15,770 nucleotides of DNA, from positions 1 to 15,770 of the forward strand of contig JAIYEJ010000345.1 in NCBI GenBank assembly GCA_027487055.1. The letters run 5' to 3'. The DNA is from Methylotenera sp. Lineage in GTDB: Bacteria > Pseudomonadota > Gammaproteobacteria > Burkholderiales > Methylophilaceae. The position numbers and the translations under genes were made by a program. Each line of letters opens with the position of its first letter. The stretch's first letter is position 1. Below the pieces are notes generated by a model. That model did no database searches, was not told the DNA's origin, and saw only the letters and a program-made list of their open reading frames with translations. Shown piece by piece: positions 1-7,417 of the stretch.

Positions 1-766
1 AAGTATGCGCAGATGCATCAAAACCAGTCACAGTATAAACCGCTAATAAAAGACCTAATAAGAATGGAAATACCATACCTTCACTAGCTGGCCAAACACT
101 ACCTTCAGCACCAGTATAGTTAGTAAAAGTATATAGCCTAGAGAAATCAATAGGTGTTTGGTTGTAAGCTAACAAAGAGATTGTGAGCACCGCTGCAATA
201 ATCATAATCAAATAACCAGATAAGTCTGTGATTTTGGTTGTGAACTTAGGAAACCTATAAATTAGAATAGCTTGAATAGCAGTAAACAGCGAAATGTAGA
301 AGATTTGATGGGCATAGCCAAAGCCAGAAGTATCCACTCCTAAAATAGGCAGTGCTAAACCTTTAAAAAAGAAGTCATACACACCAAAGTTAACGGATGC
401 TACAACAAATATCAGACCAAGCAAATTAAACCAAGCGGTTACCCAGCCATAACCTTTACCTCCTAAAATAGACCCCCAGTGATAAAGGCCGCCTGCTGTT
501 GGATATGCAGATGCAATTTGTGCCATCGCTAGAGCAACAATTCCAGCAAAAATGCCGCCTACTAACCAACCAATTCCAATAGAAGCACCACCTGCACCGC
601 CGAGTGCTAAAGGAAATGCGCTGATACCGCCGGCTAAAATACAAATAATTGAAAATGAAATCGCAAAGTTAGAAAATCCACCCATATGTCGGTGTAACTC
701 TTGTTCATAACCCATCTTTTTTAGTTCTGCGGCATCGTGATCTAACACCTGATTCGTATCGCTCAT
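1..766 (-). CDS. APC-superfamily amino acid/choline-type permease, partial (C-terminus beyond left edge)
   Basis: This is the N-terminal half (about 255 codons) of a cytoplasmic-membrane permease that continues past the left edge. The start is the ATG at 764-766, preceded by a strong AGGGGT ribosome site five bases upstream. The protein opens with a hydrophilic stretch ending MGYEQELHRHMGG, then hydrophobic segments starting SNFAISFSIICILAGG, and a run YPTAGGLYHWGS; near the window edge it reads TVTGFDASAHT. These are hallmarks of the amino acid/choline transporter branch of the APC superfamily (GABA/choline/amino acid permeases), which usually has about 500 residues and 12 membrane helices. 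Its divergent position next to eutBC suggests it imports ethanolamine or a related amine; that substrate is inference, and an amino acid is equally possible from sequence alone. Confidence 0.85.
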   Translation of the reverse strand, partial: MSDTNQVLDHDAAELKKMGYEQELHRHMGGFSNFAISFSIICILAGGISAFPLALGGAGGASIGIGWLVGGIFAGIVALAMAQIASAYPTAGGLYHWGSILGGKGYGWVTAWFNLLGLIFVVASVNFGVYDFFFKGLALPILGVDTSGFGYAHQIFYISLFTAIQAILIYRFPKFTTKITDLSGYLIMIIAAVLTISLLAYNQTPIDFSRLYTFTNYTGAEGSVWPASEGMVFPFLLGLLLAVYTVTGFDASAHT

Positions 767-880
767 TTTTTACCCCTTTAAAAAATTAACTACAAATTGA
801 AACTACAAGATAATAATTTTAATATTTTAAGAATTTAATCTAACGATTTTTAATATTCCACAATCATAAATTACATCATG

Positions 881-908
881 ATTATATGTTCATCATGCAC
901 TTAAACAA
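881..908 (-). promoter_or_regulatory. Candidate sigma70 promoter for the permease, with overlapping repeats
   Basis: On the minus strand TTGTTT (908-903) is followed after 16 bases by a perfect TATAAT (886-881). CATCATG occurs twice, at 874-880 and 891-897, spaced 17 bases apart, one copy just downstream of the -10 box and one within the spacer. CATGAT (877-882) and ATCATG (892-897) also form an inverted repeat. This is a plausible repressor site, but no regulator is encoded nearby. Confidence 0.4.
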
Positions 909-924
909 GTACCATTTTTTTATC

Positions 925-968
925 TTGGTAGATACCATTTGCGCCTAGGATAAAAAATGTCGCATAAT
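925..968 (+). promoter_or_regulatory. Candidate promoter region for eutBC
   Basis: Two overlapping sigma70-like options precede eutB: TTGGTA (925-930) with GATAAA (949-954) at an 18-base spacer, and TTGCGC (939-944) with CATAAT (963-968), also at 18. TACCATTT is repeated directly at 910-917 and 933-940, and TGGTA-ga-TACCA (926-937) is an inverted repeat over the first -35 box, so an operator is plausible. No cobalamin riboswitch was recognised. Confidence 0.3.
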
Positions 969-997
969 GGAATTGTTCGGGTTTTTGGGGTGTCGAC

Positions 998-2395
998 ATG
1001 GGTTATCATTATCAAGTTGGTACACAGACTTATCAGTTTGTTGATTTGAAGGCTGTGCTCGCAAAAGCAACACCTGCTAGATCTGGCGATTATTTAGCTG
1101 GCGTGGCGGCAGAAACCTATGCAGAGCGCATGGCAGCGCGGATGTGTTTGGCGCAAATTCCACTTAAAACTTTCTTGCAAGACTTAATTATTCCCTATGA
1201 ATCCGATGAAGTTACTCGTTTAATTATCGACACACATGATAAAGATGCTTTTGCTGAGATTAGTCATTTAACGGTGGGTGATTTTCGCGATTGGTTACTT
1301 TCTGATTTTGCAGACACTACTTCATTAAAACGCATTTCAAATGGCATTACACCTGAAATGGCGGCGGCGGTGAGCAAGCTCATGCGTAATCAAGATTTGA
1401 TTTTGGTCGCTAAGAAATGCCATGTCACCACCGCTTTCCGAAACACAATTGGCTTACCAGGGCGTCTTTCTGTGCGCTTGCAACCCAATCACCCGACTGA
1501 CGATATGCGTGGTATTGCGGCATCTATGCTCGATGGATTACTCTATGGTGCTGGCGATGCGGTCATCGGTATTAATCCAGCGACTGATAGCTTGCCTGCA
1601 TTGATGGATTTGTATTATTTGGTGGATGAAGTTATTAATCAGTACGAAATCCCCACGCAGTCTTGCATACTCACCCATGTCACCAATCAAATTCAGCTCA
1701 TTGAACGTGGTGCACCTGTGGACTTGGTTTTTCAATCCATCGCTGGTACTGAAAAAGCAAATAAAAGTTTTGGTATTGATATTGCGTTACTAAAAGAAGC
1801 ACAATCTGCGGCGCTGTCACTGAACAGAGGAACAGTTGGCAATAACGTCATGTATTTTGAAACTGGCCAAGGATCTGCGCTGTCTGGTAACGCTAATTTT
1901 GGAGTCGATCAACAGACCTGTGAAGCCCGTGCTTATGCGGTTGCAAGGCATTTATCTCCGCTTTTAACTAATACAGTTGTGGGCTTTATTGGCCCAGAAT
2001 ATTTGTATGACGGCAAACAGATTATTCGCGCTGGGCTAGAAGACCATTTTTGCGGCAAGTTGTTAGGTGTACCACTGGGCTGTGATGTGTGCTATACAAA
2101 CCATGCTGAGGCTGACCAAGATGATATGGATACCTTAATGACGCTACTTGCCACAGCTGGCCTCACTTTTATTATGGGCATTCCGGGTGCGGATGACATT
2201 ATGTTGAACTACCAAACCACTTCTTTTCATGATGCATTATATCTGCGTAAAGTGCTTGGCCTGAAGGCTGCGCCAGAATTCGAGATATGGCTTAAAAAAA
2301 TGCAGATTATGGATGCCAGCGGGCATGTGCGGCCTATCGAGCAGGCGCATCATATGCTGCAAAATATGCCTAAACATCTATTAAGCGCAGCGTAA
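998..2395 (+). CDS. eutB: Ethanolamine ammonia-lyase large subunit EutB
   Basis: This is the catalytic subunit of adenosylcobalamin-dependent ethanolamine ammonia-lyase, which splits ethanolamine into acetaldehyde and ammonia in the cytoplasm. At 465 residues it is near the usual length of about 450 and aligns end to end with the enterobacterial protein from memory. LAKATPARSGDYLAGVAA (21-38) matches the conserved N-terminal motif. R160 in SVRLQPN falls exactly at the position of the active-site arginine of the Salmonella enzyme. YFETGQGSALS (286-296) carries the substrate-binding glutamate, and VVGFIGPEYLYDGKQIIRAG is a conserved core block. The ATG at 998 follows a GGGGTG ribosome site. The eutC start lies nine bases after its stop. 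The C-terminal tail of about 20 residues is somewhat longer than in E. coli. Confidence 0.97.
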   Translation: MGYHYQVGTQTYQFVDLKAVLAKATPARSGDYLAGVAAETYAERMAARMCLAQIPLKTFLQDLIIPYESDEVTRLIIDTHDKDAFAEISHLTVGDFRDWLLSDFADTTSLKRISNGITPEMAAAVSKLMRNQDLILVAKKCHVTTAFRNTIGLPGRLSVRLQPNHPTDDMRGIAASMLDGLLYGAGDAVIGINPATDSLPALMDLYYLVDEVINQYEIPTQSCILTHVTNQIQLIERGAPVDLVFQSIAGTEKANKSFGIDIALLKEAQSAALSLNRGTVGNNVMYFETGQGSALSGNANFGVDQQTCEARAYAVARHLSPLLTNTVVGFIGPEYLYDGKQIIRAGLEDHFCGKLLGVPLGCDVCYTNHAEADQDDMDTLMTLLATAGLTFIMGIPGADDIMLNYQTTSFHDALYLRKVLGLKAAPEFEIWLKKMQIMDASGHVRPIEQAHHMLQNMPKHLLSAA

Positions 2396-2404
2396 CGTGA
2401 AAAA

Positions 2405-3190
2405 ATGACTGAAAAATCGAAACAAATCGTCCATACCGATGCTTGGCATCAACTTAAAAGTTTCACGCGTGCACGTATCGCTATTGGTCGCGTAGGCAGC
2501 AGTTTGCCTACCAAAGAAGTGCTGGATTTTGGATTAAGTCACGCCATGGCTCGCGATGCCGTGCATTTGCCTTTGGATATCAATGCGCTCGAAAAAAATA
2601 TTCAAGCTCAAGGGTTTAGTACCTTACGTGCCAAAAGTATGGCGGCTGACCGCGCGACATATTTATTGCGCCCTGACTGGGGACGGCGATTGCAAGAACA
2701 AAGTCTTGTAAATCTACAAAATTTATCGCAACCAAAACCAATTGATTTTTTAATTGTTGTGGGTGATGGTTTGTCTTCACTTGCAGTTGCACGCCATGCT
2801 GCGCCTTTACTTGCAGAAATGCGACACTATTTACCGAGTGATTGGCATACAGGTCATGTAGTAATTGCCTCGCAGGCTCGCGTCGCCATTGGGGATGAGA
2901 TTGGTCAAGCATTGAGCGCAAAAATGGTTGTCATGCTCATTGGTGAGCGCCCTGGCTTAAGTTCGCCCGATAGTCTCGGTATTTACCTCACTTATAACCC
3001 CAAACTTGGGTTAAGTGATGCAGATAGAAACTGTATCTCAAATGTGCGGCCAGAAGGTTTGCAGTATGATGCAGCGGCAAAAAAATTGATTTGGCTTGCT
3101 AAGGAAGCGATGCGTATAAAGGTTACAGGAGTTGCGTTAAAAGATGAAAGTGATGTGCTAGAAATTGGCACACAGACAAAACTCACTTAA
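2405..3190 (+). CDS. eutC: Ethanolamine ammonia-lyase small subunit EutC
   Basis: This is the small subunit of ethanolamine ammonia-lyase, which together with EutB binds adenosylcobalamin. It has 261 residues; E. coli EutC has 295, the difference lying mainly in a shorter N-terminal region. Recognisable blocks are FTRARIAIGRVGSSLPTKEVLDF (about 19-41), FLIVVGDGLSSLAVARHAAPLL (about 115-136), and ARVAIGDEIGQALSAKMVVMLIGERPGLSSPDSLGIYLTY, which is the conserved C-terminal cobalamin-subunit core. It is surely co-transcribed with eutB, nine bases downstream. No reactivase EutA, acetaldehyde dehydrogenase or microcompartment gene follows. Its stop codon overlaps the stop codon of the convergent MFS gene by four bases (TTAA). 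Confidence 0.96.
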   Translation: MTEKSKQIVHTDAWHQLKSFTRARIAIGRVGSSLPTKEVLDFGLSHAMARDAVHLPLDINALEKNIQAQGFSTLRAKSMAADRATYLLRPDWGRRLQEQSLVNLQNLSQPKPIDFLIVVGDGLSSLAVARHAAPLLAEMRHYLPSDWHTGHVVIASQARVAIGDEIGQALSAKMVVMLIGERPGLSSPDSLGIYLTYNPKLGLSDADRNCISNVRPEGLQYDAAAKKLIWLAKEAMRIKVTGVALKDESDVLEIGTQTKLT

Positions 3191-4425
3191 TGCAAGTGAT
3201 GCAGTTCTAGGTCGCGTAATTTAGGTGCAAATTTAGCAGTAAGGCCTACAACCCCAAGTGTCATTAATCCACCAAAAATAACCGAAGGCACTAACCCCAT
3301 TAAGCGTGCCGCCACGCCAGATTCAAACGCGCCAATTTCATTAGATGACCCAATAAATACGCCATTAATTGCGGAAACACGGCCACGCATGGCATCTGGC
3401 GTGGCTAACTGTAAAATTGTTTGCCTCACTATTATAGATACACCATCAAAAATGCCAGACAAAAATAAGAGTAACCCTGCCATCAAAACGCTTGAGCTCA
3501 GTCCAAAACCAATGATGCAAACACCAAAACAAGCAACAGAAAACAAAAGCCAGCGACCTGCGTGTAAGTTAATGGGATGGCGTGCGAGCCATAGCCCAAT
3601 GATGATTGATCCCGTACCTGGGGCGGCACGTAGCATGCCTAAACCTTCGGGTCCGATTTTATAAATATCATGTATAAATGCAGGCAACATTGCTACTGCG
3701 CCACCAAAGAGTACAGCAAACATATCGAGTGATAAAGCCCCTAACAAAATTTGATTTTTAAATACAAAGTCCAAGCCTTCTTTAATGCTAGTGAATACTT
3801 TTGGCGCTTCTGAGATGGCTGGCGGTTCTTTAATTTTGAGCATGAGCATCGCGAGTGCTGCCCCAAAACACAGTAGAGCCGCCACTTGGTAGGCGATTGT
3901 TTTATTCGCAAAACCGACCAATAAGCCACCTAAAATTGGACCTAATACAAGCCCAATTTGAAACATGGCGATACTCAAACCTGTGGCTTTAGCAAAACTT
4001 TTTCTGGGGATAATAATGGCGAACAAAGTGGTAAAACTGGGTGAAATAAATGCACGTGCAATCCCTGTAAAAGCAACCGAACCATAAATCCAAATGGTCG
4101 CGCTAGTGCCAAATTTACCGCTTGCAATGGCGACTAACAACATTGCATTAATCATTAAAAGCAAAGCCGCTAGCTGCCCAAATCCCCGGCGTGAGTAATG
4201 GTGATCTACAGCGTGACCAGCAAACAATGCTGATGCAAAATACGGTAGTGCTTCTGCGAGACCAATTAAGCCTAAAGAAAGCGGATCTCGCGTGATTTCA
4301 TAGATGTGCCAGCCAACGGCAACCGCCATGATTTGATAGGCCAATACCATTTGGATACGAAAAGCTAACAGCTTGGTAAAAGCGAAATTTTGAGACTTCA
4401 GGAGATTAAGAACGGCGAGTTGCAT
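3187..4425 (-). CDS. MFS transporter, EntS-like (MFS_3 type)
   Basis: This is a 412-residue inner-membrane protein of the major facilitator superfamily, with a pattern compatible with 12 hydrophobic segments. Visible features are the N-terminal FRIQMVLAYQIMAVAVGWHIYEITRDPLSLGLIGLAEALPYF, the helix 2-3 loop with AGHAVDHHYSRRG, and in the C-terminal half a loop DAMRGRVSAINGVFIGSSNEIGAFESG. That last block is characteristic of the EntS/enterobactin-exporter-like family. Family members export siderophores or drugs, but no siderophore gene lies nearby and the substrate is unknown. TATAAT at the minus-strand positions 4438-4433 sits only about a dozen bases upstream of the ATG, so the leader must be very short if it is used. 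The gene converges on eutC and overlaps its stop by four bases. Confidence 0.88.
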   Translation of the reverse strand: MQLAVLNLLKSQNFAFTKLLAFRIQMVLAYQIMAVAVGWHIYEITRDPLSLGLIGLAEALPYFASALFAGHAVDHHYSRRGFGQLAALLLMINAMLLVAIASGKFGTSATIWIYGSVAFTGIARAFISPSFTTLFAIIIPRKSFAKATGLSIAMFQIGLVLGPILGGLLVGFANKTIAYQVAALLCFGAALAMLMLKIKEPPAISEAPKVFTSIKEGLDFVFKNQILLGALSLDMFAVLFGGAVAMLPAFIHDIYKIGPEGLGMLRAAPGTGSIIIGLWLARHPINLHAGRWLLFSVACFGVCIIGFGLSSSVLMAGLLLFLSGIFDGVSIIVRQTILQLATPDAMRGRVSAINGVFIGSSNEIGAFESGVAARLMGLVPSVIFGGLMTLGVVGLTAKFAPKLRDLELHHLH

Positions 4426-4717
4426 ACAGCCATTATAAAATTAAACTGCGGTTAAAACGAAAGTGTATATAATTTAGTTAAAATAAATGGGGTTGAATTT
4501 ATGTTTTTTAGCTAAAACCTAGTTAATTAAAATAGATAGTCAGGTAAATATTTGCTAGTATATACAGAGTGCAGTGAATAAGGCAGTAAGACTATGCAAG
4601 TAGTCCGATGAGTCGTCGTTGACCTAGTGTGACTCTGCCGATATAGATTAGGCGCACCACCCTCTCTACAAGTAAGTGCATTATCAAATAGATAAAATAA
4701 AAAAACTTAACTGCCAA

Positions 4718-5650
4718 ATGAGCCCCTTTTATTCCCTCAAATTAGCGTTTAGTTTTTGTTTGACTTTTCTTTTAATTGCCGCCAATTGCGCACATGCAGA
4801 TCAGAATAAAATTATTACCGTATATGTGACTGTAGACTGGGAAGGCGTTTCCCTTGAGCAAGAAAACATTGTGACGATGCAAGCATTTCGCAAAAAATTC
4901 CCGCATATTCCAATGCTGCAATTGCTTAACCCAGTTTATTTTTTACGCGGTCATCCTAACAATTTAGTGCTCAGTAATATAATCAAATCTACATTTTTAC
5001 CGACTGACACACAAGGTTTGCACCTGCATGCGTGGAAATCGCTAGTGACTTATTGCGGCATCCCATACCAAAATAGTCATTCATTTGCGGATACCAATGA
5101 GGCCTGCACTGAATCAGACTGTGGTTACACAGTGAGTTTAGAATTCGCATATTCACAAAAAGAGTTAACCAAACTTATCGCATGCAGTAGTGATGTGCTT
5201 GTTGAAAATGGCTTTGCAAGCCCAAAGCATTTTAGAGCGGGCGGCTGGCAACTTGGGCCCAAGCTTATGGCTGCACTACAAAATAATGGCTTTATTTGGG
5301 ATAGCTCAGTTACCGATGCAAATTTACTTACCACGCGTTGGCATGATGAAAGTGGCATGGTTAAAATGTTACGCCAACTACACCCCAACAGCATGCCGCT
5401 AGACCAACCTTATGCAGTATCGCCCATTTTGATGGAGTACCCCAATAACGCGAGTTTGGCCGATTACACCAGCACTAAACAAATCGTGAGCATGTTTAAA
5501 CAATTGCTAATTGCTAAAAAAAATGTGATGGTGTTGGGCTTTCACCAAGAAACCGCGACAGATTATTTAAATCGATTAGAACAAGCGATTCCACAAATTG
5601 AAGCAATCGCCAAAGAAATTGGCGTTGAAATCAATTGGGTAAGTCAGTAG
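4718..5650 (+). CDS. Exported polysaccharide-deacetylase-like protein (divergent NodB/CE4 family)
   Basis: With the ATG at 4718 the protein has 310 residues. It begins with a clear signal peptide (hydrophobic core about 7-22, likely cut after AHA at residue 27), so it acts in the periplasm or outside. The fold is suggested by four motifs in order: TVDWEG (38-43) in place of the usual TFDD; GLHLHAW as the metal-binding histidine motif; HFRAGGWQLGPKLMAAL as motif 3; and GFIWDSSV with GFHQETA near the C-terminus. It is thus a remote member of the carbohydrate esterase 4 fold, and whether it deacetylates sugars is uncertain. A GTG at 4676 would add 14 residues before the signal peptide. Neither start has a convincing ribosome site; I prefer 4718 for the cleaner signal peptide. 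Confidence 0.72.
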   Translation: MSPFYSLKLAFSFCLTFLLIAANCAHADQNKIITVYVTVDWEGVSLEQENIVTMQAFRKKFPHIPMLQLLNPVYFLRGHPNNLVLSNIIKSTFLPTDTQGLHLHAWKSLVTYCGIPYQNSHSFADTNEACTESDCGYTVSLEFAYSQKELTKLIACSSDVLVENGFASPKHFRAGGWQLGPKLMAALQNNGFIWDSSVTDANLLTTRWHDESGMVKMLRQLHPNSMPLDQPYAVSPILMEYPNNASLADYTSTKQIVSMFKQLLIAKKNVMVLGFHQETATDYLNRLEQAIPQIEAIAKEIGVEINWVSQ

Positions 5651-5667
5651 CTATTTTGTACCTAAAT

Positions 5668-6285
5668 TTATAGCTTTGGCACACGCCACAAATAACAGCT
5701 GGCCGCGCTGCGGTAAGGCTGCCATGATTCGCCAATCTGTTTAAGCGCTTTGGGCGTGGGCGCTTCTGCCAAGCCTTTCAGCCTTTTGTAACCTTCGCGC
5801 ACGCCAAGGTCATCTACTGGCAAAACATCTTGGCGTTCTAGCGTAAAAATAAGCATCATTTCGACTGTCCAACGGCCAATGCCTTTTAGCATCACTAAGC
5901 GTTCTATTAAAGCTTCATCCGTCATTTCGTCTGCTTCTTCACGACTTGGAATCATGCCGTTCAGCTTGGCTTCTGCGATGCCTTGCAGCGTTTCTATTTT
6001 TCTGCCAGAGAAGCCGCAAGCGCGTAAATCATCAAAGCGCGCTTTACTTAAAGCTTGTGAGCTCGGGAAAACGCCTCCAAATTGCGCAATAAAGCGCTGT
6101 AAAATGACATCACCCACTTTTGTGCTAAGTTGTTGATACGCGACCGCGCGCGCTAGCGCTTCATAAGGTTCACGCTCAGTTTTTGTTTGCAGAGTGCATG
6201 GCCCAATCTGTTGAACAAGTGCTGCCCAATCAGCGTCTAATTTACTCAAAAACTGGCTAGCTAAATTGTATTGTGTTTTTTGCAT
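5668..6285 (-). CDS. DNA-3-methyladenine glycosylase II-like, AlkA/HhH-GPD family
   Basis: This is a base-excision repair enzyme that removes alkylated purines, mainly 3-methyladenine. The 205-residue protein is the short form that lacks the extra N-terminal domain of E. coli AlkA (282 residues). The helix-hairpin-helix motif LKGIGRWTVEMMLI lies at 133-146. It is followed by DVLPVDDLGV, in which D159 matches the catalytic aspartate of the HhH-GPD family. AYQQLSTKVGDVILQRF (49-65) is the conserved helix that opens the domain. It is divergent from alkB with only 49 bases between the starts, which fits a shared alkylation-repair role. The ATG at 6285 has no good ribosome site. The family assignment is secure, but exact substrate range cannot be read from sequence. 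Confidence 0.9.
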   Translation of the reverse strand: MQKTQYNLASQFLSKLDADWAALVQQIGPCTLQTKTEREPYEALARAVAYQQLSTKVGDVILQRFIAQFGGVFPSSQALSKARFDDLRACGFSGRKIETLQGIAEAKLNGMIPSREEADEMTDEALIERLVMLKGIGRWTVEMMLIFTLERQDVLPVDDLGVREGYKRLKGLAEAPTPKALKQIGESWQPYRSAASCYLWRVPKL

Positions 6286-6291
6286 ATAAAT

Positions 6292-6320
6292 ATTGTAAGC
6301 TTAAATACGGAATCTAAAAA
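6292..6320. promoter_or_regulatory. Candidate overlapping face-to-face promoters of the alkylation-repair pair
   Basis: In the 49-base gap, a plus-strand promoter for alkB can be read as TTGTAA (6293-6298), a 16-base spacer and TAAAAA (6315-6320). A minus-strand promoter for the glycosylase can be read as TTTTTA (6320-6315), 17 bases and TACAAT (6297-6292). Each would use the same two hexamer positions in opposite roles. No Ada box (AAT...GCAA spacing) was seen. Confidence 0.3.
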
Positions 6321-6334
6321 TAAAGTATAGATAG

Positions 6335-6976
6335 ATGACAGAATTATTCACCGAACAGCTTGATCAAACCATTCAAATTGGGGATGGCGCTTATTTCTTG
6401 CGTGGTTTTGCGTTGCCTGTTGCCAATGTTATTTGTACCATGTTAATGCAACATTTTAAAGACTATCCACCACAACAAATGATGACGCCCATGGGCTACC
6501 CAATGTCGGTTAAAACGACAAGTTTTGGCAAATTTGGCTGGGTAGGCACGCCGCGAGGTTATGGATATTCTGAAGTGGATTTAATCACAAAAAAGGCCTG
6601 GTCGCCAATACCTGAAGCTTTTTTGCAGTTGGCACAAGGCGTTGCGAAAGAAGCGGGTTATTCGGACTTTGTACCAGATACTTGCTTGGTGAATGTGTAC
6701 GCCATTGGCACTAAAATGGGCTTACATCGTGACCAAGATGAGCTGGACTTTAGCCAGCCCATCGTGTCGGTGTCTTTCGGTATCCCTGCTACTTTTTTGT
6801 TTGGGGGTGCTAAACGCGGCGATAAAACAATAAAAATCCCACTTACACATGGTGATGTGGTGGTGTGGGGTGGCAAATCGCGTTTACACTATCATGCAAT
6901 CAAGCCCCTAAAGCCCAATGACCATGAGGTGCTTGGGCCATGCCGAATTAACTTAACGTTTAGAAAAGCGCGTTAA
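6335..6976 (+). CDS. alkB: AlkB, Fe(II)/2-oxoglutarate-dependent DNA repair dioxygenase
   Basis: AlkB directly reverses 1-methyladenine and 3-methylcytosine lesions by oxidative demethylation. The 213-residue protein matches the family length. Its iron ligands H131, D133 (LHRDQDE) and H187 (LHYHAI) and the 2-oxoglutarate-binding arginines R204 and R210 (CRINLTFR) fall at the same residue numbers as in E. coli AlkB, so alignment needs almost no net gap. The block NVYAIGTKMGLHRDQDE (120-136) and PIVSVSFGIPATFLFGG are typical. It stands divergent to an AlkA-like glycosylase rather than in an ada operon. In a methylotroph, alkylation or formaldehyde-linked damage would make such a pair useful, but that link is inference. 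It converges with the cupin gene, six bases apart. Confidence 0.96.
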   Translation: MTELFTEQLDQTIQIGDGAYFLRGFALPVANVICTMLMQHFKDYPPQQMMTPMGYPMSVKTTSFGKFGWVGTPRGYGYSEVDLITKKAWSPIPEAFLQLAQGVAKEAGYSDFVPDTCLVNVYAIGTKMGLHRDQDELDFSQPIVSVSFGIPATFLFGGAKRGDKTIKIPLTHGDVVVWGGKSRLHYHAIKPLKPNDHEVLGPCRINLTFRKAR

Positions 6977-6982
6977 TATAAT

Positions 6983-7306
6983 TTATAAGCCTAGTTTGGC
7001 TTTGATTCTTAACCAAGTTTGGCTGATGATATTGCCATCTAATTTGTAGTGTTTGTATAGGGGTTGTTTCACTTCCCAGCTTGCTTTTAAGCCTGCAGGA
7101 AAAGTCACCAAATCGCCTCTGCCAAAACTTACAGGGGCGCCACCTTCTGGGGTAATCACGCATTCACCTTCTAAAATATAGGCAACTTCTTGCTCTAAAA
7201 AAACCCATGGAAAAGTCGAGACTTCTTTTTGCCAAGTCGGCCATTTGGCTACGTTTAAACTATCTAATTTGCTTTGTGCTGGGTTGTTTTCTACTACGAT
7301 ATTCAT
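6983..7306 (-). CDS. Small cupin-domain protein (Cupin_3/EutQ-like)
   Basis: This is a 107-residue single-domain cupin, with the length expected of a stand-alone beta-barrel. The central part reads EVAYILEGECVITPEGGAPVSFGRGDLVTFPAGLKASWEV (about 55-94), which follows the two cupin motifs of the Cupin_3 (DUF861) group. The usual metal-binding histidines of motif 1 appear to be replaced, as is common in this group. The N-terminal WPTWQKEVSTFPW is also typical. The ATG at 7306 has a GAAAGG ribosome site. Relatives include EutQ and ureidoglycine aminohydrolase-like proteins, but most small members have no known reaction, and none is assigned here. It lies between alkB and tsaC without an obvious operon partner. 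Confidence 0.8.
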   Translation of the reverse strand: MNIVVENNPAQSKLDSLNVAKWPTWQKEVSTFPWVFLEQEVAYILEGECVITPEGGAPVSFGRGDLVTFPAGLKASWEVKQPLYKHYKLDGNIISQTWLRIKAKLGL

Positions 7307-7339
7307 GCCTATTGCCTTTCACTAAAACCGTCATTTTAG

Positions 7340-7356
7340 CTGATACGCGCTATCAG
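7340..7356. repeat. Inverted repeat between cupin and tsaC genes
   Basis: CTGATA-CGCGC-TATCAG forms a perfect six-base inverted repeat with a five-base centre. There is no T-run on either side, so it is not an obvious terminator. It lies 34 bases upstream of the divergent cupin start and 62 bases upstream of the tsaC start, where an operator could sit. Confidence 0.35.
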
Positions 7357-7417
7357 TAGTAAAATAGCCACTTTAAAGCTTAGTTATAATTTAACAATAA
7401 TTTTTCAATATTCATTT

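Noticed and set aside
767..997. Cobalamin riboswitch before eutB
   Set aside because: No B12-box-like motif or extended stem structure was recognised; the gap is A/T-rich and short.
2616..3186. Minus-strand open frames inside eutC (2616-2921 and 2992-3186)
   Set aside because: They lie antisense to a conserved coding sequence and show no motifs.
4506..4517. Palindrome TTTTAGCTAAAA between the MFS and deacetylase genes
   Set aside because: Perfect but composed of A/T-runs in an A/T-rich gap and not tied to a convincing promoter; likely chance.
4600..4640. CCGATGAGTC stretch recalling the hammerhead ribozyme core before the deacetylase gene
   Set aside because: The required GAAA segment and flanking helices could not be found; only short chance stems are present.
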